A stretch of DNA of 64,000 bases from Dissulfuribacter thermophilus (GCF_001687335.1 NZ_MAGO01000003.1:124001-188000), one strand, 5' to 3'. Positions 49,071 through 58,751 are shown, numbered from the stretch's first letter. Program-made: numbers and translations. Notes: a model not told the origin generated them from the sequence alone.

Positions 49071-49736
49071 GTGAGACCTAAAACTAAAGACATGGAATGC
49101 CCCATAGGAAGATTTGATTGTCGGCATCTCGAACGCCTTGAATCCGTAGAAGCAGAGCTCAAGAGGCTTAAGGAGGAATTAAGGCTCGATGCACTGACAG
49201 GGCTACATACATATGCTTTTTTTGTAGACTCTCTGACCAAAGAAATGGAAAGGACCAGACGCACAGGCCTCCCGACATCACTGATCATGCTTGATCTCGA
49301 TCACTTTAAAAGCATTAACGATACCTTTGGTCATGAGGCTGGAAATGTTGTCCTAAAGGGGGTAGGCCAAATCCTTTCGAACAACGTCAGGAACCTCGAT
49401 ATCCCTTGTAGGTATGGTGGCGAGGAATTTGCCATCATCTTACCGGGAACCTGGCTCGGGCAGGGGGTAATGCTCGCAAATAGGCTAAGAAAAATCCTTA
49501 AAGAGACCACTTTTTCCTTTAAAGGGAAGCCGATACCCATATCCGGTAGTTTCGGTGTAGATACATATCATCCCCATGAAGTCATAGACGCAGCAGAATT
49601 TATACACAGGACTGATCTTCATCTATTAAAGGCAAAGGAAAAGGGCAGAGACAGAGTTTGTTTCCCCACTGATGATGTTTTTACAGACGCAGAGGTCAGC
49701 CCCAAAGAACGTATGGCACTTTTCAACAAAGACTAG
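49071..49736 (+). CDS. Diguanylate cyclase (GGDEF domain)
   Basis: A 221-residue soluble protein. A short N-terminal helix (~20-45) precedes a GGDEF domain with the active-site variant GGEEF (YGGEEFAIILPG), the substrate motif DLDHFKSINDTFGH and an inhibitory I-site R-x-x-D (RNLD) exactly five residues upstream of GGEEF. It should make cyclic di-GMP with product inhibition. The start may be the GTG at 49071 or the ATG at 49092. No sensor domain is fused. Confidence 0.87.
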   Translation: MRPKTKDMECPIGRFDCRHLERLESVEAELKRLKEELRLDALTGLHTYAFFVDSLTKEMERTRRTGLPTSLIMLDLDHFKSINDTFGHEAGNVVLKGVGQILSNNVRNLDIPCRYGGEEFAIILPGTWLGQGVMLANRLRKILKETTFSFKGKPIPISGSFGVDTYHPHEVIDAAEFIHRTDLHLLKAKEKGRDRVCFPTDDVFTDAEVSPKERMALFNKD

Positions 49737-49761
49737 GGAGATCTGAACGGGAGAAGATCCT

Positions 49762-51084
49762 ATGAAGACATTCAAATCTGTCCCTTGGGAACAGGTAACA
49801 TTTATTGCAGATCTGCACATACATTCAAAGTTTAGTCGAGCTACTAGCCAGGAAATGACCCCGGCAAGGCTCAATGAATATGCAAAATTAAAAGGCATAA
49901 AGGTAATGGGCACAGGCGACTTTACCCATCCCCTTTACCTCAAAGAGCTAGAGGAGTCCTTGGAGAAGGCCCCTGATGGTTTCTATTGCCTGAAAGAGGA
50001 TCCAGAGGGAACACGTTTTGTACTGACCGCAGAGATTTCCAATATATTTTCTTGGCATGGCAAGACTCATCGCATTCACACAGTAGTTATTGTGTCTGAC
50101 ATTAGTGAGGCTCGTCAAATCCAGGAACGCCTTAAGAGGCTTGGAAATGTGTCAGCCGACGGACGCCCGATCTTCGGCTTTCCTGCCAAGGAACTCGTTA
50201 AGATAGTGAGAGAATCCTCTGCTGACTACCTTGTAATTCCAGCCCACATCTGGACTCCGTGGTTTTCCCTTTTTGGTGCCAAATCCGGCTTTGATTCCAT
50301 TGAAGAGTGTTTTGAAGAGGAAACAGAGTATATCTACGCACTTGAAACAGGACTATCCTCTGATCCTCCGATGAACTGGGTGTGGTCGGCATTGGACAGA
50401 TTTACCCTTGTATCAAACTCAGATGCCCACTCCCCTCAAAAAATCGGAAGAGAGGCAAACTGTTTCTCCTGCCCTGTAGAATACAAGGAGATGACCGCCG
50501 CCATTAGGGATCCTAAAAAAGGCTTTTTGGGAACCATTGAATTCTTCCCAGAAGAGGGAAAATATCACTATGATGGACACAGGCTCTGCGGAGTATGTCT
50601 ATCTCCCAATGAAACCAAGAAACTCGATGGAATTTGTCCTGTTTGCGGGAAGCCACTAACCATAGGAGTCATGCACCGTGTAATGGACCTGGCAGACAGG
50701 CCAATGGGTGATATTCCGGATTCTGCCCTTCCTTTTGAACATCTGGTCCCCCTTAGCGAAATCCTCCAGGAGGCCATGGAACTCAAGACCTTTTCTAAGC
50801 GAGTCCAACGAGAATACCGTCGTATAGTATCTGAAATTGGAAGTGAAATAGATGTTTTATGCAAGATCCCCATAGAGGAACTAAAAAATGCGCTTTCAGA
50901 AAGGCTTGTTTGGGGAATAGAAAAAATGAGAGAAGGCAAGGTCTCTGTCATGCCAGGGCACGATGGCAAATACGGAATTGTAAGTGTGTTTGGAGACAAA
51001 CCTACAAATGGGAAGTTTAAAGCCCGCACTCAATCCCAAAAGTCCCCTCAAAAGACTCCATCTAAACAAAGAAGCCTTTTTTAA
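49762..51084 (+). CDS. Endonuclease Q-like PHP-domain protein
   Basis: A 440-residue PHP-fold protein: the metal ligands DLHIHSKFSR near the N-terminus, GTGDFTHP, PAHIWTPWFSLFG and SNSDAHSP, then a zinc-ribbon with CGVC and CPVCGK (~275-300) and a helical C-terminal part. This matches endonuclease Q, an archaeal-type enzyme that cuts next to deaminated bases (uracil, hypoxanthine) and is also found in some bacteria. The gene is 25 bases after the cyclase gene and overlaps the bd-like gene tail-to-tail by 4 bases. Alternative: an uncharacterised PHP phosphoesterase. Confidence 0.8.
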   Translation: MKTFKSVPWEQVTFIADLHIHSKFSRATSQEMTPARLNEYAKLKGIKVMGTGDFTHPLYLKELEESLEKAPDGFYCLKEDPEGTRFVLTAEISNIFSWHGKTHRIHTVVIVSDISEARQIQERLKRLGNVSADGRPIFGFPAKELVKIVRESSADYLVIPAHIWTPWFSLFGAKSGFDSIEECFEEETEYIYALETGLSSDPPMNWVWSALDRFTLVSNSDAHSPQKIGREANCFSCPVEYKEMTAAIRDPKKGFLGTIEFFPEEGKYHYDGHRLCGVCLSPNETKKLDGICPVCGKPLTIGVMHRVMDLADRPMGDIPDSALPFEHLVPLSEILQEAMELKTFSKRVQREYRRIVSEIGSEIDVLCKIPIEELKNALSERLVWGIEKMREGKVSVMPGHDGKYGIVSVFGDKPTNGKFKARTQSQKSPQKTPSKQRSLF

Positions 51085-52307
51085 AAGAGTGTCCCATTTT
51101 TTATCGAAATGAAAATCCCCAGTGCGGCCACAATTACAATCCAGGCTATTAGGACAAGATTGGCAAAATTGCCAATTTTGGGGGATATTGTCACAACAGT
51201 ACCTTGTTCCGCACGTCCGGCCTTAAATGCGGCTACAATTGGGAAATATAGGACTGCAAGCCCCATAATGAACGTTCCGAAGAAGAGAGCGGTGCTTCCC
51301 CAACTGATATTTAATTTGTAGGAAAATATGCTGTAATCAAATGCCCCGACGTACTTTATCCTCAGGATCTCTCTGGCGTAACTCATAATAAATATGATTA
51401 TACTCATTATAATAGCCACAAGTATAGAGTGTTTCACAGGCTTTATAGATGCCTTGGCAAGATAAAGCATCAAGATTACTGCGCCAATCACTGATAATAG
51501 AAAGATTGGATTTTTTAAAAATTCTAGAGAAGATGGAACTTCACCTGCCCACCAAAATCCTGCTCCAACTGAAAACAGGGTTCCATACAGGGCAAGATTT
51601 ATCCCCTTTTTAGCCACGTAGTCCAAGTAACCCTCGTCAATGTCCTTTCGTGGGGAAAAATACCAAGAATATAGCATTAAAAACACCCCAGTTACTGCAA
51701 AAGATGCAAAGAGATAGTGGCTAATACGCCCAGGGCTTACCCCATGAAATCTTGCTCCTCCTGTAAGAAGACTACCATCTGCCTCTACGAGCCATTTAAA
51801 CCACTGTTCTGGGAGCAGAGCCTCCATGGATAGCATATGGATGATCAATCCTGAAAGCACTATGCTGACAACTCCCACATATGCCCAAAAGAGCTTTAGG
51901 TTGCCATCTTCACCATTTTTTTTATTTCCAAGGTAAAAGCCATATGAAGAATAAAAGGCTATACATACCAATACTAGAAAGATCATAGTCCAAATGGCAC
52001 TCATGGTGTTAGAAGCGTACCAGAATGGGTCATAAATAACTTGTACAAAGAGAAGGGGAGCGACTCCAAAGACTATTCCCAGAGAAAGTGCAATTGTACT
52101 CACTTTTCCCAGGGCGCAGGCGAGTCTTTTGCCAAATGGACCTCCATTCCATGCCTCCCAAACAGCCACAAAAAGCCCGCCTACCACAATATTTATAGCA
52201 ATGATGTGGACGGAAAAGGTAAGGACCATAAGAAATTGAAACACTATTGGATAAAAAGGCAGTCCAGACGGATCCCTCAGGCCATTCAAGAATTGAGAAA
52301 GATCCAT
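51081..52307 (-). CDS. Polytopic membrane subunit, cytochrome bd-like
   Basis: A 408-residue integral membrane protein with about nine hydrophobic segments. The first, FQFLMVLTFSVHIIAINIVVGG, has the His position of a cytochrome bd/CydA-like haem ligand; more His occur in LIIHMLSM and GRISHYLF. It is 2 bases after the partner gene and is the second subunit of a quinol or cytochrome oxidase-like complex. It lacks a recognisable CydB signature, so the assignment to the cytochrome bd superfamily is by general resemblance. Confidence 0.55.
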   Translation of the reverse strand: MDLSQFLNGLRDPSGLPFYPIVFQFLMVLTFSVHIIAINIVVGGLFVAVWEAWNGGPFGKRLACALGKVSTIALSLGIVFGVAPLLFVQVIYDPFWYASNTMSAIWTMIFLVLVCIAFYSSYGFYLGNKKNGEDGNLKLFWAYVGVVSIVLSGLIIHMLSMEALLPEQWFKWLVEADGSLLTGGARFHGVSPGRISHYLFASFAVTGVFLMLYSWYFSPRKDIDEGYLDYVAKKGINLALYGTLFSVGAGFWWAGEVPSSLEFLKNPIFLLSVIGAVILMLYLAKASIKPVKHSILVAIIMSIIIFIMSYAREILRIKYVGAFDYSIFSYKLNISWGSTALFFGTFIMGLAVLYFPIVAAFKAGRAEQGTVVTISPKIGNFANLVLIAWIVIVAALGIFISIKNGTLF

Positions 52308-52309
52308 TT

Positions 52310-53641
52310 TTACATCCCTCCTTTGGGAAGCGTAAAGAGAAACTCCCCGATCAATGCCTTGTCTTCATCATTTCCAGGAAATGGCGGCATGTACGGGTAG
52401 TCCCCCAATGCGTCCATAAAATCTGCTATGTCATCTGGAGATTCTGGATCCAAACGCGAAAGGAGCACAGGGAGAGGACGTATAATCCCATTTACCTCAA
52501 GGGAGTGACAGTTTCCGCACACGTAAAGGGTAAGAATGCGCCCCGCTTTAATCCTGTCTTTTGGCTCTTCTAAATTAAGGCCACCTGCCCAATATATATT
52601 TTTTATAAAACCCTCTTCCTGATATCTCTCCACTTCATTTTTGATCCCCTTTGCCGGAATATCTCTACCAATCAACTGATTACCATACATGTATTGGCTT
52701 ATCACAAAGGGGCGCCTTACGCCTTCACGGAATCCCTCTCCAGCACCAATTCCTACAAAGAGGACTATTAACATTATTATTCCTGACACTACGCCAGCAT
52801 ACCTGGGTCTTATGAGTCCAAAAAAGACAAAATAAAGAAGCACCACAACATAAGAGGTCCCTGCCACATAAAGGAGTGTTTTAAGGTAGGGGAGTCCTCC
52901 GTAAAAGGCCATCTCCTTGGCATTTTCTGGAAGCTTTTGAAGATACCAAAGGCTAAAGATGGCACCAAAGACCATACCAGCGATACCCCATATGCTTGCC
53001 TTTTTGATTATCTCTTTTCCAACTTCGTCATTTTTCATCCTGCTCGCCACAATTACAGCATAAAGCCCTGCAATACCAAACATCATGGAGGTTCGAACAA
53101 ACAGTTGCGGCCAATAGGTTTCATTAAAAAAGCCATCAAAAAAGCCACCGGTCTCACTCCACTTTCCAGTTGTGAGCATGAATGCAAGTATTCCAGTGAT
53201 AATTATCATGCTTATCCAGGCTGCCAATGCATAGGTGAGCCCGATTTTTAGGTGGCTTTCCTTGTCAATCCTGCCAAGGGTGTAATAATAGACATAGATT
53301 GTTGCTATTTCTAAAATAAAAAATACCCATTCAGTGGCCCATCCCCAGACATAATTATGAATAAGCCCTGAAATCCCACGAGGACTTGCCACAGTTGCAG
53401 AATACCAGATCCCTACTCCTGTTATGCTTCCTATGACAAAAGAGAATATAAGTATGAGAAGGGTAAACTTTTTGAGGAATTCAAAGAGTTCAGGCCTGTT
53501 CTTCCTAACTGCCTCTCTTTCAATATAAACATTGAACCAAAATGCCCCTGTGGCAAGGTGCGATGGAAGGATATGAAAACTTGCAATAATAGCAATTATA
53601 AGCCCAGATGTAATCAATGGAACTTCCCAGAAAGGATACAT
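52310..53641 (-). CDS. Cytochrome bd-like subunit with C-terminal c-type haem site
   Basis: A 443-residue protein. The N-terminal ~330 residues have eight or nine membrane segments with conserved-looking His and acidic residues (FHILPSHLATGAF; WGWATEWVFFILEIATIYVYYYTLGRID) reminiscent of subunit I of cytochrome bd. The C-terminal soluble part carries a single CxxCH (YVCGNCHSLEV, ~380-390) and MPPFPGNDEDKALIGEFL, a mono-haem cytochrome c fold. Members of the bd superfamily with a fused haem c and no quinol-binding loop are known; this could be one. It lies downstream of the molybdoenzyme operon. Confidence 0.65.
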   Translation of the reverse strand: MYPFWEVPLITSGLIIAIIASFHILPSHLATGAFWFNVYIEREAVRKNRPELFEFLKKFTLLILIFSFVIGSITGVGIWYSATVASPRGISGLIHNYVWGWATEWVFFILEIATIYVYYYTLGRIDKESHLKIGLTYALAAWISMIIITGILAFMLTTGKWSETGGFFDGFFNETYWPQLFVRTSMMFGIAGLYAVIVASRMKNDEVGKEIIKKASIWGIAGMVFGAIFSLWYLQKLPENAKEMAFYGGLPYLKTLLYVAGTSYVVVLLYFVFFGLIRPRYAGVVSGIIMLIVLFVGIGAGEGFREGVRRPFVISQYMYGNQLIGRDIPAKGIKNEVERYQEEGFIKNIYWAGGLNLEEPKDRIKAGRILTLYVCGNCHSLEVNGIIRPLPVLLSRLDPESPDDIADFMDALGDYPYMPPFPGNDEDKALIGEFLFTLPKGGM

Positions 53642-54021
53642 TCCTCCCCCCTTTCATTTAATTTTTTACTTATAATTGAGTTTTTTTTCAAGAATTTCCA
53701 ACTCAGATACGATCCCACCCCCTTACTTGACTGAAAATTGATCAGGCATTTCAAGTTAGAGCATATGAATTTTTAGGGATTTGGCAAATACTTTTTCTCG
53801 TCTCTATTTAGTTGTCATTGATACGATTGCGTCAAGACCAACACAATTTATCCCCAGGGCTCCGTCAAAGTCACGTTGGCATAATTGAAGATTCAACAGG
53901 AAGGAGATGTCTTTTGGCCTCAGATTAGCGGCATTGCAAACGGGCGGGGGCGTCTCCAAAAAGGAACGGTTTGGTCGAGCTCCGTTTTGCCCCCTTTTGC
54001 CGTGCAGGATTTAGGTTGAAT
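53642..54021. other. 380-base intergenic region with repeat tail
   Basis: No gene is visible. The right end (53985-54017) is nearly identical (32 of 33 bases) to the right end of the palindromic element at 48705-48737; the left portion shows no match to the rest of that element, so this is a partial or diverged copy. The left part precedes the bd-like genes on the minus strand and probably holds their promoter, but no convincing pair of hexamers was found. Confidence 0.5.
53985..54017. repeat. Partial copy of the palindromic repeat end
   Basis: Thirty-two of 33 bases match 48705-48737, including the TGCAGGATTTAG end. It lies immediately 3' of the molybdoenzyme gene, as the other copy lies immediately 3' of the 83-residue gene. 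Confidence 0.7.
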
Positions 54022-57000
54022 TTAAACTGGCTCTACTCTAACACAGGTGCTACTAAAATCGGGAATGCCACCAACGAGGTCAATTAGGGGGGTATTACCG
54101 AAATCATAGTCCAAGTCTGAAAGTTCGTTGGGATTGATACCCTTACCAAGACTTTGATCAGAGATTACAATATCCCCTTGGGTAACTGTTTCTCCACCGA
54201 GCATCACATGCTTGGCATTTCTTATCTTTAATGAAGATGCCCCAAGCCCTTTATGCCCATAAGAAATAGAGATAGCCACTGTGCCAGGCCGTATGGTCCA
54301 AGTGGTCCTAAGCTCACCCACAACTCCATCTCGGTTGGACCTGCTTTTGACCCACACAAGATCCCCATCCCTGAGCTTAAGCCTTGCGGCATCCCCTTGG
54401 TTCATGAGCACAAAATTTTGTGGATGAAGTTCCAGAGCCACCTTATGCCATATGGTCCTTGATTGCGTGTGAAGGGCTTGCTTGTAACTAATGAGTGTAA
54501 ATGGAAAATCAGGGTCTCCTTGATTTATGGGAGGAACGTATCTTAATGAACCATAAAATCGCCTTCCAGTAATTGAACAAACGGTATCTGAAAGACCTTC
54601 ATTGTAAATGGTAAAACGCTTTGGTCCGTATTTAAATGCCTCTCCCCAAAAACAGTTTTCATATGGAGAAAATAGACCACCTCTTGAAAGGAGGACACAC
54701 ACCCTCCTCCACTCCTCTTTGGTAAGAATAGCCTTATATTTGGAGACAGGGTAATTTCTCTCAACAAACTCAATAGCCTCAGTATCATCACATCTTAAAT
54801 TAGCGTTTTCCGCAATATTTGAGAAACCTCGAAGGTAGAAGTCTTCTGCCTGTTTTAAGGGATACACTCTAGAATCCTTCCCTGGTATGGCATTTTGGCC
54901 AAAGCCGGGGAGATTCATGGCCTCGGCAAGGTCAATCAAGAAGGTTTCGAGACATATCGGCCTTCCGTCTCTGGTCTTTGGAGTGATGGGTTCTATTATA
55001 GGGGTCCTTACGGCTGTAAACTTAAAAGCAGGGGCGTGGGGGCTTAGCCAGCCGTAGTGCCCCTCAGCATAGGTAATATCTGGAATAATATAGTCAGCGT
55101 AAATATTTGATTCGTTTATTCCGATGTCTATTGAGACCAAAAGAGGCACCTTATCTGGGTCCGAAAGGGTGGCTTTGAACCGATTGCCACCTGGTATTGA
55201 GTATACTGGATTAAAAAAATAGAGGAATAGTGCGGTAATTGGATAGGGGTACTTAGTATCTATACCAGAGAGGGCCTCTACACTCAGCCCCCCTTTTGTA
55301 AAAGGGAACCAGGGTCTAGTTGCTGGATAGGTTTTTTCACCTGAGCTTTGTTTCTTCCTATATTCAGTTGAATCTCGATAGTCTGCCTTTTCCCTCGATA
55401 TCTTTATTCCACGAGGTTTCCTTTTTCCCTGAAAATTCAAAAGATCGTACGAACCTTTCTTCCAGGAAGAGAGTCCTCCTCCAGAAGTGATATATCCGCC
55501 CTTTCTTCCAAGGCTGCCTGAAAGGGCGTTTAGGGCAGCTACTGCATATGCTGCATATGTGCCATTCACATAGTTTCCGGCACCATGATACTGGCATACT
55601 GAGGCATATGGGGCATGGTCCGAAAACTCGCGGGCAACCTCCTCTATTGTCTCTTTATCTACACCTGAAAATCTGGCGTAGTCTTCAATTGAGTGCTCAA
55701 AGACACCTTCTTGCATTATATTAAATGCACTTCTTACCCGTATCCGTTTCCCTTCACCGTCTTCAATATATTTGTCTACATTTAGCTCAGCACATTTGAC
55801 CTCGATGTAGGATACGAGTTCGTCTCCACCCTTTTTCACTACAACAAAATGGTCTTTCTCTTCTTTTGAGACATCACTGGAGACATCCCCTAATCTCAAA
55901 AATTTTCCATGCCTTGGATCATTTTCATCCCAGACCACGAGATGGGTCGCATTTACATAGGCCCCATTTCCAAGTTCCAATGCCGCCTGTCTGTTTGGTG
56001 CCTCAAGATATTGCCTATTAAATCTCTTATTTTCTATAAGCCACCTTATGATTCCCAGGGCAAAGGCCCCATCCTGACCAGGCCTTATGGGAACCCATCT
56101 ATGAGCATGTGCCGATGCCTTTTGGGCACGCGGGTCCACGATTACGAATTTTAAATCTCCATTTCGCGCTCTTTTTGCGAGGGTCGCTCCATAGGTGTTT
56201 AACCCTGGCTGAAGGGCCTCATACACGTTTGCCCCAAATATAATGATGTATTTTGCACTCCAGGGGTCTGCCTTCAACTCCACGGCCTCTCCTTCAGTAA
56301 AGGCATAATTTCCCATTCTGAATCCAAGGCCGCAAATGTCAGTATGTCCAATCCTGTTAACAGAGCCAAAGGCGTATTTAACAAATCGATCTATGAAGGC
56401 CTTTCTCCCATGTTGAAGCCTTCCTGTCATAAAGCAAAAGCCGTTTCTCTTAGGCCCGAGTTCTGGTGCATCAGGGTCAATGGACTCGTCAGAGAGAAGA
56501 TCTTTTAGACCTGGCACGTGGCGATCTTCTCCTAAATGGGAAAAGAGTCGTCCTCCATTGACAATCTCGGTTATGAGCCTTTCCCACTCAATGGGCTCAA
56601 ATTTCCCCTCGCCCCTTTTTCCTACCCTCTTTAGGGGCATCAGAATCCTATAAGGACTGAATACATAGTTTGAGATCTCCTTGGCCTTCCCACAGACTGA
56701 GCCAGAAATCTTCAAGGATTTTTCAAGAGGGGTTTCTAAAGAAATTGGTTGCCCTAGAGTATTATAGGGATGATATGGATTACCCGTAACAGTTTCTATC
56801 TTGCCGTCCCTTGAAAAGGCCTTTATTCCACACCTAGCATTGCAACCCAGACACAGAGTGTGAATGACCCTTGTCTCAGGACTTGAGAGATATTTGAAGG
56901 TCCCCTTTTCATAGGATGGAAATATCGTCATATCGCTTTTATTCATACCCTTAGAGGAGACCAACGCACACCCTTGCAAAAGAAAAAATGGTGCCCCCTT

Positions 57001-57033
57001 AAAAAGAGTTCTACGAGAAATCCCTTTTTTCAT
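54022..57033 (-). CDS. ttrA: Tetrathionate reductase-like molybdopterin oxidoreductase (Tat substrate)
   Basis: A 1003-residue molybdo-bis-MGD enzyme. SRRTLFKGA (6-14) is a Tat signal; LLQGC at 18-22 could be a lipobox. A [4Fe-4S] site is C61-x2-C64-x3-C68 with Cys114. The Mo ligand is probably the Cys in HTDICGLGFRMGN. Length and layout match TtrA/SrrA/PhsA relatives of the DMSO-reductase family, with sulfur oxyanions or polysulfide as likely substrates. It follows the ferredoxin gene with a 23-base overlap to its end. I cannot decide between tetrathionate, thiosulfate and arsenate-type subfamilies. Confidence 0.75.
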   Translation of the reverse strand: MKKGISRRTLFKGAPFFLLQGCALVSSKGMNKSDMTIFPSYEKGTFKYLSSPETRVIHTLCLGCNARCGIKAFSRDGKIETVTGNPYHPYNTLGQPISLETPLEKSLKISGSVCGKAKEISNYVFSPYRILMPLKRVGKRGEGKFEPIEWERLITEIVNGGRLFSHLGEDRHVPGLKDLLSDESIDPDAPELGPKRNGFCFMTGRLQHGRKAFIDRFVKYAFGSVNRIGHTDICGLGFRMGNYAFTEGEAVELKADPWSAKYIIIFGANVYEALQPGLNTYGATLAKRARNGDLKFVIVDPRAQKASAHAHRWVPIRPGQDGAFALGIIRWLIENKRFNRQYLEAPNRQAALELGNGAYVNATHLVVWDENDPRHGKFLRLGDVSSDVSKEEKDHFVVVKKGGDELVSYIEVKCAELNVDKYIEDGEGKRIRVRSAFNIMQEGVFEHSIEDYARFSGVDKETIEEVAREFSDHAPYASVCQYHGAGNYVNGTYAAYAVAALNALSGSLGRKGGYITSGGGLSSWKKGSYDLLNFQGKRKPRGIKISREKADYRDSTEYRKKQSSGEKTYPATRPWFPFTKGGLSVEALSGIDTKYPYPITALFLYFFNPVYSIPGGNRFKATLSDPDKVPLLVSIDIGINESNIYADYIIPDITYAEGHYGWLSPHAPAFKFTAVRTPIIEPITPKTRDGRPICLETFLIDLAEAMNLPGFGQNAIPGKDSRVYPLKQAEDFYLRGFSNIAENANLRCDDTEAIEFVERNYPVSKYKAILTKEEWRRVCVLLSRGGLFSPYENCFWGEAFKYGPKRFTIYNEGLSDTVCSITGRRFYGSLRYVPPINQGDPDFPFTLISYKQALHTQSRTIWHKVALELHPQNFVLMNQGDAARLKLRDGDLVWVKSRSNRDGVVGELRTTWTIRPGTVAISISYGHKGLGASSLKIRNAKHVMLGGETVTQGDIVISDQSLGKGINPNELSDLDYDFGNTPLIDLVGGIPDFSSTCVRVEPV

Positions 57034-57715
57034 CCCTGTTCTCCACAGCTGGGATCATTGATTCCAAATTCTCATTTCCAGCGTAAAAGATCCTACCTCC
57101 ACGCCCAAATCTAGCTCCATACTGGAACAGATGTTTCTTTGAGATATATTCTCTAAATTCCCCTTTGGGATTATTTAAGTCCCCAAAAATCCTTGCACCA
57201 CTTGGACATGTCTCAACACATGCTGGTTTGAGTCCTTTTTCCAGGCGTTCAATGCATAGATCACACTTAAATGATCTATTTCCAAATCTCTCATCCAGAT
57301 GCCGTGCCCCAATGGGACAGGCCTTTATACACTGGCCCTTGCCATCACAAAGCCTCCAATCTGTTATCACAATTCCACTTTTCAATTTTTTTATGGCTCC
57401 TTTAGAGCATGCAGACAGACAAGGGGGGTTATCGCAGTGATTACACTGCACTGGAACAAAGATCGGGCGAACTTGAGGGAAGTTACCTATGGTTATGGAC
57501 TTTATTTTGATATTAAATGCACCCTGTGGGGTGTTTTGATCGATTTTACATGAAACAACACATGCCTCACACCCCATGCATCTTTCCAAATCAACGATCA
57601 TTGCATATGAAGGATACGTGCCTTGGACATTGGCATCAATACTTTTGGGAATTGACAACCCAAACAAACCAAGTGAGGCCCATTTTAATAATTGCCTTCG
57701 ACTACCCTCAATCAT
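57011..57715 (-). CDS. ttrB: Four-cluster ferredoxin subunit, TtrB/PsrB type
   Basis: A ~234-residue protein with four cysteine motifs for four [4Fe-4S] clusters: CMGCEACVVSCK, CNHCDNPPCLSACSKG, CDGKGQCIKACP and CDLCIERLEKGLKPACVETCP. SRRQLLKWASLG near the N-terminus is Tat-like. It relays electrons between a membrane anchor and the molybdoenzyme. The ATG at 57715 is preferred; 57751 overlaps the transglutaminase gene. No NrfD-type (TtrC/PsrC) anchor follows; the bd-like pair downstream may fill that place. Confidence 0.82.
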   Translation of the reverse strand: MIEGSRRQLLKWASLGLFGLSIPKSIDANVQGTYPSYAMIVDLERCMGCEACVVSCKIDQNTPQGAFNIKIKSITIGNFPQVRPIFVPVQCNHCDNPPCLSACSKGAIKKLKSGIVITDWRLCDGKGQCIKACPIGARHLDERFGNRSFKCDLCIERLEKGLKPACVETCPSGARIFGDLNNPKGEFREYISKKHLFQYGARFGRGGRIFYAGNENLESMIPAVENRDEKRDFS

Positions 57716-57722
57716 ATTTTCT

Positions 57723-58751
57723 TTATTCCAGATTCCTTTGGACGATCTCATAAGAAAATTTTTCTGGTGCCAAGGGGTCTAGGGGCCTTCCTCCTATCTC
57801 TGCGTAAGGATACATGAAGTAGTTTAATGGCCCCTTTTTGTTTTTGGGATTTAGATTAATGTCTCGTCCAGTGCCAAACTTAATACGATATGGGTCCACT
57901 GCACCAAAATAGTATGAAAGAAGCGCTTTTGCCTCTGGTGAGGCGTAGCAAAGCTTCTTTTTAAGAAGGGCCTTTAAATAGTCCCCTGGATCAGCTACAA
58001 ACCACCCGTAGCCTGGGACATAAAACTCTGCCCAACAGTGCTGCCATTTGGTAATGTTTACTCCATCCGTCTTAGCAAGCCTAAGGCCAAAGACCTCACG
58101 AGCTGGTATCCCTGCCCCCTTTAAAAGGGCGACAAAGACTGAATGGATGTCTGCACACTTTCCAGATTTCTTTGAAAGCAGTAGACACACGTTTCCCCTT
58201 CCACATCCCTTTGTCTTTGGGTCTCGCCTCATGTTTTTGGCAACCCAAAGGTAAATAGACCTTGCCTTTTCGAGTGTCCCGTGTTTTCCCTTCGTTATCT
58301 CTTGGGAAAGGGCCTTTACAGCCTCATTTATTGGTGCAAGTTTTGATCCTTTCAGGTATTTGGCCAAAAAGACCTTATCTACACAGCCTGAGTCAGAGAG
58401 GGCTTTATCTTTTCTCTCCCACCTTGTCACCTCAAAACTCAGGCTAAGCCTCCTATCCTTTTTACCCTTTGGCCAATAGGCATATAGAATGTGGTTTCCA
58501 AACTCCTGATCAGTGTAGAATCCATGAGAGGAATAGGTCCCATCTATTTTTACATTAGTTATCAACTGATATGCGTCTGATACTGGATATGGAAGCCATA
58601 GCATGGCCTCCTCATTTGAACCGTGGGAAGAAAGGTCAATTGTCATTGTGACAAGGGTCCTTTGGACATCACATATGCCAACCCCTGTCATGAACAAAAA
58701 AACTATGATGGCTATAGGAACTGATAAAAATCCATACGATTTTCTTTTCAT
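57723..58751 (-). CDS. Transglutaminase-like periplasmic protein
   Basis: A 342-residue protein with an N-terminal hydrophobic signal or anchor (~8-27). The transglutaminase-core motif is present: Cys in KKSGKCADIHSVFVALLKGAGIPAR, His in WQHCWAEFYVPGYGWFVADP and the Asp of ADPGD. Such bacterial domains act as proteases or cross-linkers or are inactive scaffolds. It is the first gene of the minus-strand operon with the ferredoxin and molybdoenzyme, so it may process or assemble that complex, which is inference from position only. Confidence 0.78.
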   Translation of the reverse strand: MKRKSYGFLSVPIAIIVFLFMTGVGICDVQRTLVTMTIDLSSHGSNEEAMLWLPYPVSDAYQLITNVKIDGTYSSHGFYTDQEFGNHILYAYWPKGKKDRRLSLSFEVTRWERKDKALSDSGCVDKVFLAKYLKGSKLAPINEAVKALSQEITKGKHGTLEKARSIYLWVAKNMRRDPKTKGCGRGNVCLLLSKKSGKCADIHSVFVALLKGAGIPAREVFGLRLAKTDGVNITKWQHCWAEFYVPGYGWFVADPGDYLKALLKKKLCYASPEAKALLSYYFGAVDPYRIKFGTGRDINLNPKNKKGPLNYFMYPYAEIGGRPLDPLAPEKFSYEIVQRNLE

